From: Microcaldota archaeon
GTDB lineage: Archaea > Micrarchaeota > Micrarchaeia > Micrarchaeales > Micrarchaeaceae
Assembly: GCA_021827525.1 (NCBI GenBank)
Contig: JAKAVJ010000030.1
Span: 1-43,408 of the forward strand
Direction: 5' to 3'
Length of the DNA stretch: 43,408 bases
Shown here: in pieces, positions 15,187 to 23,312 of the stretch
Position numbering within the stretch: position 1 is the first letter of the stretch
Layout: the number at the start of each line of letters is the position of its first letter
The notes under the pieces: generated by a model
The model's input: only the letters and a program-made list of their open reading frames with translations
Databases searched by the model: none
Told to the model about the DNA's origin: nothing
Translations under genes and position numbers: made by a program

Positions 15187-15510
15187 ATGGAGAATATTTT
15201 ACTCAGGGAAAAGCAGACGAACATACTGGTCGCGCTTATGGATACGTCGCAGAGCTGGTACATATCAAGCCTGGCTAAGGCTGCCAATACGACCTATGTG
15301 CATGCGTGCAACTTCCTCGTTGAATGCGAAAAGCTTGGCCTTACATCAAGCGAGAAGCACGGCAAGATAAAGACAATAAAGCTCACCGAAAAGGGCAAGG
15401 GCGTCGCAGAGCGCCTAAGCGACATATACAAGGCCATAAGCCAGGAGGAGCAGGAAGCGCCGAAGCCTGCAAAGGAAGACGAATCTAAAGTCAAACAACC
15501 TGCACAGTAG
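15187..15510 (+). CDS. Winged-helix transcription regulator
   Basis: 107 residues from ATG 15187; the frame is open further up (ATG 15103, GTG 15118), so the start is uncertain. The first 80 residues form a MarR-type winged helix: NILVALMDTSQSWYISSLAK, ANTTYVHACNFLVECEKLGL, then a wing with GKIKTIKLTEKGKGVAERL. The C-terminal 30 residues are a Glu/Lys/Pro-rich tail. A TATA-like AATATATTTATG lies near 15092-15103. Its 3' end overlaps the converging gene at 15491 by 20 bp. Target unknown. Confidence 0.8.
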   Translation: MENILLREKQTNILVALMDTSQSWYISSLAKAANTTYVHACNFLVECEKLGLTSSEKHGKIKTIKLTEKGKGVAERLSDIYKAISQEEQEAPKPAKEDESKVKQPAQ

Positions 15511-15904
15511 TGCGCTTCTTTATCGCGTTTATTATGTGGCCGTAATCGCGGTAGTGCGCTATAGCTGCGAGAGATACAGTGTACTCGCCAGGATCGGCAT
15601 CGGTGCCGTTATACACATTAAGGCCGATTTCTTTCTCCTCTTCTGGGGCCAATTCGCCCACGCGCACCTCCCTCTGCTTCGACATGCCTATCTCGTCGAA
15701 GCTCAGCTTGTTGGGCAGCTCTACGACGAGCGATGTGAGCAGCACCTCGTTGGTGAGGTTCTTCAGCTTGACCTTGAGCAAGACGCTGCTCTTCCTTCCG
15801 GAAAACATCTTGTACGGCATCCATTCCGTGACCAGACGGTAGGGTATGTTCTTCGTTATGTCCGCGCTTACATCCTTTTTCCCGAAAATGTTGAATATTG
15901 CCAT
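15491..15904 (-). CDS. Small beta-sandwich protein, CARDB/Ig-like
   Basis: 137 residues. After about 35 residues it reads as an Ig-like beta sandwich: SSVLLKVKLKNLTNEVLLTS, VVELPNKLSFDEIG, LAPEEEKEIGLNVYNGT, ADPGEYTVSLAAIAHYRDYG (quoted in pieces). The pattern of amplified linker sentences ending in GEYTVSL is common in archaeal CARDB-type domains. No signal peptide or transmembrane helix, so it is probably cytoplasmic. Function unknown. Converges on the winged-helix gene. Confidence 0.72.
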   Translation of the reverse strand: MAIFNIFGKKDVSADITKNIPYRLVTEWMPYKMFSGRKSSVLLKVKLKNLTNEVLLTSLVVELPNKLSFDEIGMSKQREVRVGELAPEEEKEIGLNVYNGTDADPGEYTVSLAAIAHYRDYGHIINAIKKRTTVQVV

Positions 15905-16011
15905 GTTAGTCGCCCTGATTCAATTCAATATTCATAACAAACATATATATTTTTATTCGGTGTAATTATTTATTATAAATACCGAGCATTCGGGATTTAT
16001 AGGGTTGTGTC

Positions 16012-16443
16012 ATGCCGATAAAACATAATTTGACCAAGTATGACATCTTGCAGGAGAAACTGCACAAGCTCTCGCAGAAACACGAGAGCGAATACACAGA
16101 TGAGGATTTGCAGTTGAAGGATATCGGGGTGCTCATAGCAGCATTTTCATCCGGGCTGTCATGGAAGACGCACAAGGCTCTCTCTGACAACCAGTATGAG
16201 TTCAACAGCGAGGACATACGAAACGAGTTCTCAACGGCGAAAGCCGCAAAATGGAAGAATGTTACCGCCATGGATATATATGAGGTATCGCAGAAGAGCA
16301 TACCCAAGTCAAAATTCGCCAGCTGGATGTATTACACAGTAAATACGCGGGAGCACAACACGTATAAAACGGCATGGGAGAGATTCAATTCCTACATCCT
16401 GTCAGAGGAAAACGACGGGGTAGAAACGGAAAAATTATATTAG
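16012..16443 (+). CDS. Unknown protein
   Basis: 143 residues, mostly helical and charged (KYDILQEKLHKLSQKHESEY; LKDIGVLIAAFSSGLSWKTH; DIRNEFSTAKAAKWKNVTAM). There is no signal peptide, transmembrane segment or known motif. GTTGTGTC precedes the ATG and TATA-like ATTTATTATAAAT is about 35 nt upstream, so expression is plausible. I find no relationship with its neighbours. The gap from 16444 to 16607 holds the nrdJ promoter (GCTATATAAAT near 16561) and nothing else I can support. Confidence 0.6.
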   Translation: MPIKHNLTKYDILQEKLHKLSQKHESEYTDEDLQLKDIGVLIAAFSSGLSWKTHKALSDNQYEFNSEDIRNEFSTAKAAKWKNVTAMDIYEVSQKSIPKSKFASWMYYTVNTREHNTYKTAWERFNSYILSEENDGVETEKLY

Positions 16444-16607
16444 AAAAGCAACCTTTTTAAATGCGGCAAACCGCTAATCGGCCTTTACGACAACAATACT
16501 TTTTAGTAGTGGAAGTTTTCATACACGAACGGCTACGTGAATACCGCGTTTGATGCAATCTGCTATATAAATCTTATTTCTAAAATTGTAAGTGCCGAGG
16601 GGTTTAA

Positions 16608-19600
16608 ATGGCGACTAAATTTGTGATAAAGAGGAACGGGGAAAAGGTGGGTTTTGATGAGGGGAAGATTGAAAGCGCCATAGAACGTGCTTTCGCAAAC
16701 GTCTACCCGATGCAGGAGGCAGAGGAAAATAAGAAGAATGCGCAGATTGTAGCAGAAAGCGTTGTCAAGAATGTCGATGAGCTTGGCAAGGAAGAGATAG
16801 GGGTAGAGGACATACAGAACATAGTGGAAAAAGTGCTGATGGAGAATGACCCGAACGTCGCAAAAGCGTACATACTTTACAGGAACAAGCGCGCTGAGAT
16901 AAGGGCAGCAAAGAAGGCCCTCGGCATACCTGATGACGAACTCAAGATGCCAATCAACTCGCTCATAGTGCTTGCGGCGAGGTATCTGAGCAAGGATGAG
17001 GATAGGAAGGTAATAGAGACGCCGAAGATGCTGTTCACCAGGGTGTCTAAGGCGATAGCGGCAGCCGAGAAGAGCTATGGCAAGAGCGACGAACAGGTCA
17101 GGGATATAGAGAACCAGTTTTACGAAGCGATGGTATCTTTCAGGTTCATGCCGAACTCGCCCACGCTATTCAATGCAGGGAAGGAGCTTGGCCAGCTCAG
17201 CGCGTGCTTCGTGCTGCCAGTAGGTGATTCGATAGATGAGATATTCGATGCGGTTAAGTACACAGCCATAATACACAAGACCGGAGGAGGAACTGGCTTC
17301 TCGTTCTCAAGGCTCAGGCCCTCCAATGATGTTGTACACAAAACAGGAGGCGTAGCATCAGGCCCGCTGTCGTTCATGAAAATATTCGACGCTTCTACCG
17401 AGCAGATAAAGCAGGGGGGCAAGAGGAGGGGCGCAAACATGGGCATATTGCGCGTCGACCATCCGGACATATTGAACTTCATAGTGGCTAAGGAGAGCGA
17501 GGGCGTGCTCAGGAATTTCAACATATCCGTTGCCATAACGGACAAGTTCATGGACGCGCTCAAGAACGATGCCAACTATGACCTGATAAACCCCAGGAAC
17601 AAGAAGGTCGTTGGGATGCTGAACGCCAGGGCGGTGTGGAACCTGATAATAACAATGGCGTGGAAGACTGGCGACCCGGGAGTGGTGTTCATAGACAGGA
17701 TGAATTCGACATACTCAAACCCGGTGCCCAAGTACGGGCCGATAGAGTCGACAAATCCCTGTGTCACCGGCGATACATTAATTTACACTTCTGAGGGCGC
17801 TAGGCGCGCCGCCGACCTGTACAAGGAGGGCAAGGAGGTAGAAGTAAAGATAGATGGAAGATTCAGCGGCGGATTCAGCCGTGCCTCAAATGTGTTCAAG
17901 ACTGGTTTCAAGCACGTAGTCAAGATAAAAACCAAAGAGGGCTTCTCAATCAAAGTTACCAAGGATCATAAGATTTACAGCGATTCTAGAGGATGGGTTG
18001 AGGCGGGAATGCTTGAACAAGGAGAGGAGATAAGAGTATTGGATGAGAAGGGTGCCTTTGGAAGCTCTGGCAGCATAGCTGAGGGCAGAGTATTGGGCTG
18101 GTTAATCGGAGACGGGCACATAAACCACGGAGCCGGAAATGACAGGGCAGTATTGTCTTTCTATGGCAATGATAGGGGGATAGCAGGCATGTTCGAGGAT
18201 TACGTGAACGGGATTGTACGCGAATCCGTAAATCGCCACGAATATCATGTAGGCCTTGTGCATGTAGATTCCAGGAACATGGTCTCGCTGTCTTCTGAAA
18301 GGCTTAAGGAGTACGCGGTAAACAAAGGATTGGGGGCAGAAAAGTTGCAAGTGCCCGACGCGGTTTTCTCTGGAAGCAGGGAAATGCAGGCAGGATTCCT
18401 GCAGGGGCTGTTCGAAGCAGACGGTACAGTAAATATTGGAGGCAAATCGCGGCGCTCAGTACGCCTCTCATCCGTCAGCGAAAGGCTTCTCCAAGACGTT
18501 CAGATGCTGCTGCTGAATTTAGGCATATATTCAAGGATATATCTGAACCGCAAAGGAGCAGGCATTAAGGCGCTCCCAGGACCAGACAGGATGCCAAAGA
18601 TGTATGCGACAAAACCGTATCATGATCTTGTAATAACAGGAGGTGGATTGCTTGCGTTCGCCGAACAGGTGGGTTTCATCTCTGACAGGAAGAATTCTTC
18701 GCTTCTTTCTGCGTTGCGTGGTTATACAAAGGGCCCGTATGCTGAGAGGCATGTAGCTACGGTGTCATCAGTGGAGGATGCAGGCGAAGAGGACGTATAT
18801 GACATAATCGAGCCCAGGACGCATTCATTCATAGCAAACGGTATGGTGGTTCACAATTGCGGTGAACAGCCGCTTTACCCGTATGATTCGTGCAACCTTG
18901 GATCCATAAACCTGGCGAAGATGGTCAAGAGGACAGACCACCATTACGAAGTTGACTGGGACCTGCTGCGCGAGACGGTAAGGTTAGGCACAAGATTCCT
19001 AGACAACGTAATAGACATGAACAACTACCCGATACCGCAGATAGAGCAGGTGAGCAAGGCGATAAGGAGGATAGGCCTTGGGGTTATGGGGTGGGCCGAC
19101 ATGCTCATAAAGCTCAATATAAAGTATGACAGCAATGAGGCGCTAATGCTTGCCGAGAAAGTCATGTCCTTCATAACTGAAAACGCGAGGAAGATGAGCG
19201 AGGAGCTCGCCGTGGAGAGGGGCCCGTTCCCGGAGTTCGAGAACAGCATATGGTACAAGCTCGGCTACAAGCCACTTAGGAACTCCACGGTCACTACTAT
19301 AGCACCCACAGGCACGATAAGCATAATATCTGGTGGAGCTTCGCAGGGCATAGAGCCTATATTCTCAGTTGTGTACATGAGGAACGTCAAGGACAGCCTT
19401 GGCTCGAACCTGATAGAAGTAGACAACGAGTTCGAGAGGTATGCACTCGAGTACAACTTCTATTCTGACGAGTTGATGCATACGCTTGCAGGCAAGACAT
19501 CGATACAGGATGTTGAGGCGATACCGGAAGAGGTGAGGAAGCTATTCGTGACCGCGTATGACATTGCGCCGGAATGGCATGTGAAGATGCAGGCAGCGTT

Positions 19601-19988
19601 CCAGAAATACACGGACAATGCCGTGTCCAAGACGATAAACTTCCCGAGCTATGCCACTCCTCAGGACATAGAGACGGCTTACAACATGGCGTACCAGCTC
19701 GGCTGCAAGGGGATAACAGTATACAGGGACAGCAGCAAGAGCGTCCAGGTGCTTTCCGCAGTAAACAAGGATGCTACGCAATTGGGAGGCGCAAAGAAGA
19801 TAGTGCATATGAAGGAGGAAAAGGAGAGGAAAGGTCAGGAGATATCAATGGCAGCGATAAGGGAGGGCGCAACTACGTATGTGCTCTCGCCACATAGCGA
19901 GAAGAAATGCCCAACGTGCGGCACTGAGATGGTGGCGGCGGAAGGCTGCTTCACCTGCCCCAAGTGCGGATACAGCGAATGCAGCTGA
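16608..19988 (+). CDS. nrdJ: Adenosylcobalamin-dependent ribonucleotide reductase (class II) with intein
   Basis: 1126 residues as encoded; 760 after removal of the 366-residue intein. It makes deoxyribonucleotides from ribonucleotides without oxygen. Domains: ATP-cone (residues 3-95); catalytic barrel with [16 protein letters not shown] (first redox Cys), [12 protein letters not shown], the finger loop [21 protein letters not shown] split by the intein, then [19 protein letters not shown] and the C-terminal [14 protein letters not shown]. The tail has two CxxC pairs (CPTCGTEM and CPKCGYSEC) forming a zinc-ribbon or redox tail. There is no class I beta subunit or class III glycyl site in the window. 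GAGGGG before the ATG is a strong ribosome binding site. Confidence 0.95.
   Translation: [1126 protein letters not shown]
17760..18857 (+). other. Intein with LAGLIDADG homing endonuclease in NrdJ
   Basis: 366 residues from Cys385 to Asn750, followed by Cys+1. Splicing blocks: A, [31 protein letters not shown] (TxxH); F/[22 protein letters not shown] just before CGEQ. Two endonuclease motifs are [10 protein letters not shown] near residue 500 and [11 protein letters not shown] near 605, both with the catalytic Asp. All residues needed for splicing (Cys1, block-B Thr and His, penultimate His, terminal Asn, Cys+1) are present, so it should splice and the endonuclease may be active. Confidence 0.96.
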
Positions 19989-20021
19989 ACTGCATAATAG
20001 AATAGGAAGCGGCAGTGCCAA

Positions 20022-20546
20022 ATGGAGATAGAGGATTTCATAAGCAGCAAGCTCAGGGACGTTAAGGACTATCCGAAGAAAGGCGTGCTGTTCAAAGATA
20101 TAACGCCGCTGCTTGCCGATCCGCAGGCGTTTTCGCTCGCCATAGATTACTTGGCCAACAAGGTGTCAAGCCGCAAGATAGACAAGATAGTCGGGATAGA
20201 GGCAAGAGGCTTCATAATAGGCGCTGCACTGGCATATGCACTGAAATGCGCTTTCGTGCCAATAAGGAAAGCAGGAAAGCTGCCTTACGAAAAGATAAGC
20301 GCTGAATACGATCTCGAATATGGGCACCAGAAGATCGAGATGCACAAGGATTCAATAAACAGCGGCGACAATGTGCTAATAGTGGACGACCTGCTCGCTA
20401 CGGGTGGAACTTCTATCGCTGCGCTCGAGATGGTAGAAGAGCTAGGAGGCAACGCTGCTGGCTTCGCCTTCATAGTTGAACTGAAGGCCCTGAATGGGAG
20501 GGTGAAGCTGCTGCCCCATGACGTAATCTCCATAGTCAAATGCTGA
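20022..20546 (+). CDS. apt: Adenine phosphoribosyltransferase
   Basis: 174 residues, normal APRT length. It salvages adenine to AMP using PRPP. Hallmarks: KDYPKKGVLFKDITPLLADP at the N-terminus, VGIEARGFIIGAALAYAL, and the PRPP-binding loop NVLIVDDLLATGGTSIAAL. In a host-dependent organism this fits purine salvage. It begins 33 nt after nrdJ, both nucleotide-metabolism genes, and its end overlaps the converging prenyltransferase gene by 11 bp. Confidence 0.93.
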   Translation: MEIEDFISSKLRDVKDYPKKGVLFKDITPLLADPQAFSLAIDYLANKVSSRKIDKIVGIEARGFIIGAALAYALKCAFVPIRKAGKLPYEKISAEYDLEYGHQKIEMHKDSINSGDNVLIVDDLLATGGTSIAALEMVEELGGNAAGFAFIVELKALNGRVKLLPHDVISIVKC

Positions 20547-21426
20547 ACAGGCTGAAATACAGAGCGCTTGAGAGCAGATACGCTATAAGTGCCAGCGCCA
20601 TCGCGCCCAAGCTTATGTTGCGCGCGGTGTCGAAAGCGCCTTCATTAGAAACCCTGTACCTTTTGATGTATATGGCGCTCACGTAGAGAAGCATGATGTC
20701 TGTTATCGCTATCGGCACCATGTAAATGAGATTGTACAGGAACGGCATCTTGAACAGGAACATGAATACGCTTATGGCTATTGCAGCGATGTAGAGCGCC
20801 AGTGCCGCATATGACGAATCCTTCAGGCCGATGTAATACGGCAGGTTCCTTATCCTCCTTGCTTTTGTATCGCCGTGGTAATCGCGTATCATGCCGTGTA
20901 TCTCGCGGGCCGTGCCGCTCAGCAGTATGACCAGCGTTATCAGCACTATGTTGATGTTAAGGCTAGTAGACATGACGTAGTCGCCGAATATGAAGGGTAT
21001 GGCCATTGAGAACGCTATATAGATGTTCCCTACAAGGAGCATCTCCTTCAGCTTGTAGCTATAGAGAGCGGCCAATGCTGCGAATATGAAGGCTATGGCG
21101 AATGCGTATGGGTTTATCAGTGCGCTTGCAGCTGCGCCTATCACAAACGATGATGCAGCGACGTACATGGCGCCTTTCCTGCTGATTGCCCCTGACACTA
21201 TTGGGCGGCTTGTCTTCTTGTTGAGCCTGTCCACCTCTATATCATAATAATCGTTTATCGCAAAGGAGCCCATGCTCACGAATATCGGCACTATGATGCT
21301 GAGCAGCAGTATATAGGCGTTGGGTAGATGGCCGGCAACTATCAGCTCTCCGGCTAGGACAGCGATGACCAGCATGGCGCTGTGCTCTATCCGTGTGAGC
21401 TTGAGCACGGCAACGAACTTGTTCAT
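20536..21426 (-). CDS. UbiA-family prenyltransferase (DGGGP-synthase-like)
   Basis: 296 residues with about eight or nine transmembrane helices. The first Asp-rich motif NDYYDIEVDRLNKKTSRPI (residues about 58-76) and the second loop AREIHGMIRDYHGDTKARR (about 172-190) are typical of UbiA enzymes; the RP(I) after the first motif is characteristic of archaeal geranylgeranylglyceryl-phosphate geranylgeranyltransferase, which adds the second lipid tail to archaeal phospholipid precursors. That specific assignment is probable rather than proven; heme or quinone prenylation is the alternative. A polyprenyl diphosphate synthase for its donor is at 38397-39449. Confidence 0.86.
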   Translation of the reverse strand: MNKFVAVLKLTRIEHSAMLVIAVLAGELIVAGHLPNAYILLLSIIVPIFVSMGSFAINDYYDIEVDRLNKKTSRPIVSGAISRKGAMYVAASSFVIGAAASALINPYAFAIAFIFAALAALYSYKLKEMLLVGNIYIAFSMAIPFIFGDYVMSTSLNINIVLITLVILLSGTAREIHGMIRDYHGDTKARRIRNLPYYIGLKDSSYAALALYIAAIAISVFMFLFKMPFLYNLIYMVPIAITDIMLLYVSAIYIKRYRVSNEGAFDTARNISLGAMALALIAYLLSSALYFSLFSI

Positions 21427-21476
21427 GTATGATTACCCGAAGCATTTTTCATTATACATTTTGGCAGGATGTATTT

Positions 21477-22451
21477 TTATCCTCTCCTTTTGTACAGCGC
21501 CTTTTCCACTAGCGGTATTGATATGTCATACCTGTAGCTTGTGTTGATGTGAGAGTCCTTGAACTCGGAATATGTGTGCTTGACGTGGAGCTTGGAAAGC
21601 TTTTCGTGAAGTGCCCTCGAGCCCTCAAGGAGGTTGAACTGGTCGTACAGGCCCACGTCTATGCCGAGGAAGTCGAGCTTTTGCAGCGCTTTGTAGTGCG
21701 TATCTACCATCCTGATAGGGTCGTTCGACAGCCACATGCTCCATATATCTTCCCTGATCTTCCCTGTATGGAGGTCGAACGGGAGCTCTATCTTTCTGCC
21801 TTTTGAAGAGTAGAAAGCCGCCATTGATATGATGTTAAGCGTAGATAAATCATCATTGCCTTTCTTGTTCAGCTTCTTTGAGAAGTTTGCGAGCCAAGCC
21901 TCGGCGCTGCCAAAAGGCTCTATTGACCTTCTTGCTTTTGGAAAGTCAGGCATGTAGCAGTATTCGAAGTACGAATCACCTGAATGATCCATAGCCGCGT
22001 TTATTAATTCAGGATGCTTCATCGCCAGGATCATGGCTCCATAGCCTCCGGACGATTTGCCCAATATTGCAACCTTCTCTGATTTGTACACGCTTTTTAT
22101 GTATGGTATCATCTCGTTTATTATGAAGTCTTCGTAGTTGCCCGCTACTGTGGAGTTTGTATACTGGCAGCCGCCGAACTTCGTCATCAAGTCAGGAAAC
22201 ACGTAAATTGATCCCTTAATCCTGCCTGATGCATAAAGCCGTTCTATCCTCTGCTGCATATTCTCTGCAAAGAAGTCATCGTTGAACAGCATGGACTTGC
22301 CAGAGCCCATCATGCCTGCCAGGAATATCAGGATGGGCTTGCCTTTGGGGTTCGCAGGCTCCATCACGTATACGCTTTGCTCTCCCCTTCCTTCCAGGTT
22401 TTTCGTCATTGCGCTCTTGACCTTGAATTCCCTGATTTTGAATTTAGGCAT
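21477..22451 (-). CDS. Esterase-D-like alpha/beta hydrolase
   Basis: 324 residues without a signal peptide. It resembles the putative esterase family (esterase D / antigen-85 type). The oxyanion region ILIFLAGMMGSGKSMLFNDD precedes YVFPDLMTKFGG and the nucleophile elbow AILGKSSGGYGAMILAMKHP (Ser at about 134-135). A later Asp (GLYDQFNLLEG) and the His in FKDSHINTS complete a likely triad. The GSGKS string resembles a P-loop but sits in the oxyanion-loop position of the hydrolase, so I do not read it as ATP-binding. Substrate unknown. ATG preceded by GGTGTTGAT. Confidence 0.82.
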   Translation of the reverse strand: MPKFKIREFKVKSAMTKNLEGRGEQSVYVMEPANPKGKPILIFLAGMMGSGKSMLFNDDFFAENMQQRIERLYASGRIKGSIYVFPDLMTKFGGCQYTNSTVAGNYEDFIINEMIPYIKSVYKSEKVAILGKSSGGYGAMILAMKHPELINAAMDHSGDSYFEYCYMPDFPKARRSIEPFGSAEAWLANFSKKLNKKGNDDLSTLNIISMAAFYSSKGRKIELPFDLHTGKIREDIWSMWLSNDPIRMVDTHYKALQKLDFLGIDVGLYDQFNLLEGSRALHEKLSKLHVKHTYSEFKDSHINTSYRYDISIPLVEKALYKRRG

Positions 22452-22528
22452 ATCAACACCAACAGGTATATCAACATTCTGGCTTAAAATGATTCTGTAT
22501 AATTTTTAGTTTTTTGCTGAGAGGCCAA

Positions 22529-23143
22529 ATGGGTGATTGCATATCTTTCGCTGAAATATTTACAATAATAATCATTGCTGTAGATTTTGTCATATCCATA
22601 TGGGATGCATATGCAGGCGGCTTCAGCCTCGGCATGCTGAAAAAGACAAATGACAAGTCGAAATTCAAGAAGGCAAGCGCCATATCGGCCGTAGGCCTCG
22701 GTTTCGTCGGCTCTGTCTATGTGATAGCAACGGTGCTCGGGCTTGCATCGGCCTGGCTGGGCTACATATCGTTTGCCACATTGGAGTTCATACTCAGCTT
22801 CAACCTGGTGTTCCTGGGCATCCTCATAATAGGGTTCGGCTTGATAATAACAATACAGTCTATCATCATCGCGGCGCAGAGAAGAAACGTATGGAGCATA
22901 CTTATAGCCATATACAACTCTTTCGCGCTGGGTTTCGACATATGGATGTATGTATCGGCCTTCAAGGAATCGGCGAGCATAATAACGCGCAGCACCAGGA
23001 GGTCGCAGGGAAGCGGGCTTGTAGTGATAATCATCGCCGTGCTCATAGCTTTCATCATAGTGCATGCTGCATACAAGCACGGGTACAAGAAAGGCTTGGC
23101 AGGCCTGCAGGGAAAGGCAGGCGCCATGCGTTCTAAGGCTTGA
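22529..23143 (+). CDS. Multi-pass membrane protein of unknown function
   Basis: 204 residues with about five transmembrane helices (about 10-28, 52-76, 78-108, 118-136 and 158-178), a positively charged loop (LKKTNDKSKFKK) and a basic tail. I recognise no family. ATG 22529 is chosen over the TTG at 22514 because GAGAGG lies four to nine bases upstream of it. Divergently arranged with the esterase gene across 77 bp. Confidence 0.72.
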   Translation: MGDCISFAEIFTIIIIAVDFVISIWDAYAGGFSLGMLKKTNDKSKFKKASAISAVGLGFVGSVYVIATVLGLASAWLGYISFATLEFILSFNLVFLGILIIGFGLIITIQSIIIAAQRRNVWSILIAIYNSFALGFDIWMYVSAFKESASIITRSTRRSQGSGLVVIIIAVLIAFIIVHAAYKHGYKKGLAGLQGKAGAMRSKA

Positions 23144-23207
23144 AGAAGGCTGAGGGAAGGGCAGGTTTTTAGATTTTTTATTGCATAGGATTGGTAAAAG
23201 GCTCCTG

Positions 23208-23312
23208 ATGATAAGAGCGAACAGCTTCAATGTGCCAAGGCTTATAGGCATTGCGAACAAATTGTATGATAAGCCAGGGGGCATTTTTCTGAACATGATC
23301 CAGTGTATTTGA
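23208..23312 (+). CDS. Possible 34-residue leader ORF coupled to the next gene
   Basis: ATG at 23208 with AAAAGG upstream; product MIRANSFNVPRLIGIANKLY, then DKPGGIFLNMIQCI. Its TGA overlaps the ATG of the following membrane protein as TGATG, the classic layout for translational coupling. The amino-acid composition looks protein-like but no family is recognised; it could also be the remnant of a longer gene, since the frame is open upstream to a TTG at 23181. Confidence 0.4.
   Translation: MIRANSFNVPRLIGIANKLYDKPGGIFLNMIQCI

Noticed and set aside
22310-22340. P-loop NTPase motif (GSGKS) in the minus-strand gene 21477-22451
   Set aside because: The string falls in the oxyanion region of an alpha/beta hydrolase that has its own Ser-Asp-His set, and no Walker B follows.
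23205-23294. Box C/D sRNA on the plus strand (CTGATGA ... CTGA)
   Set aside because: Nearly 90 nt between boxes and no convincing C'/D' pair; the segment reads better as a small coupled ORF.
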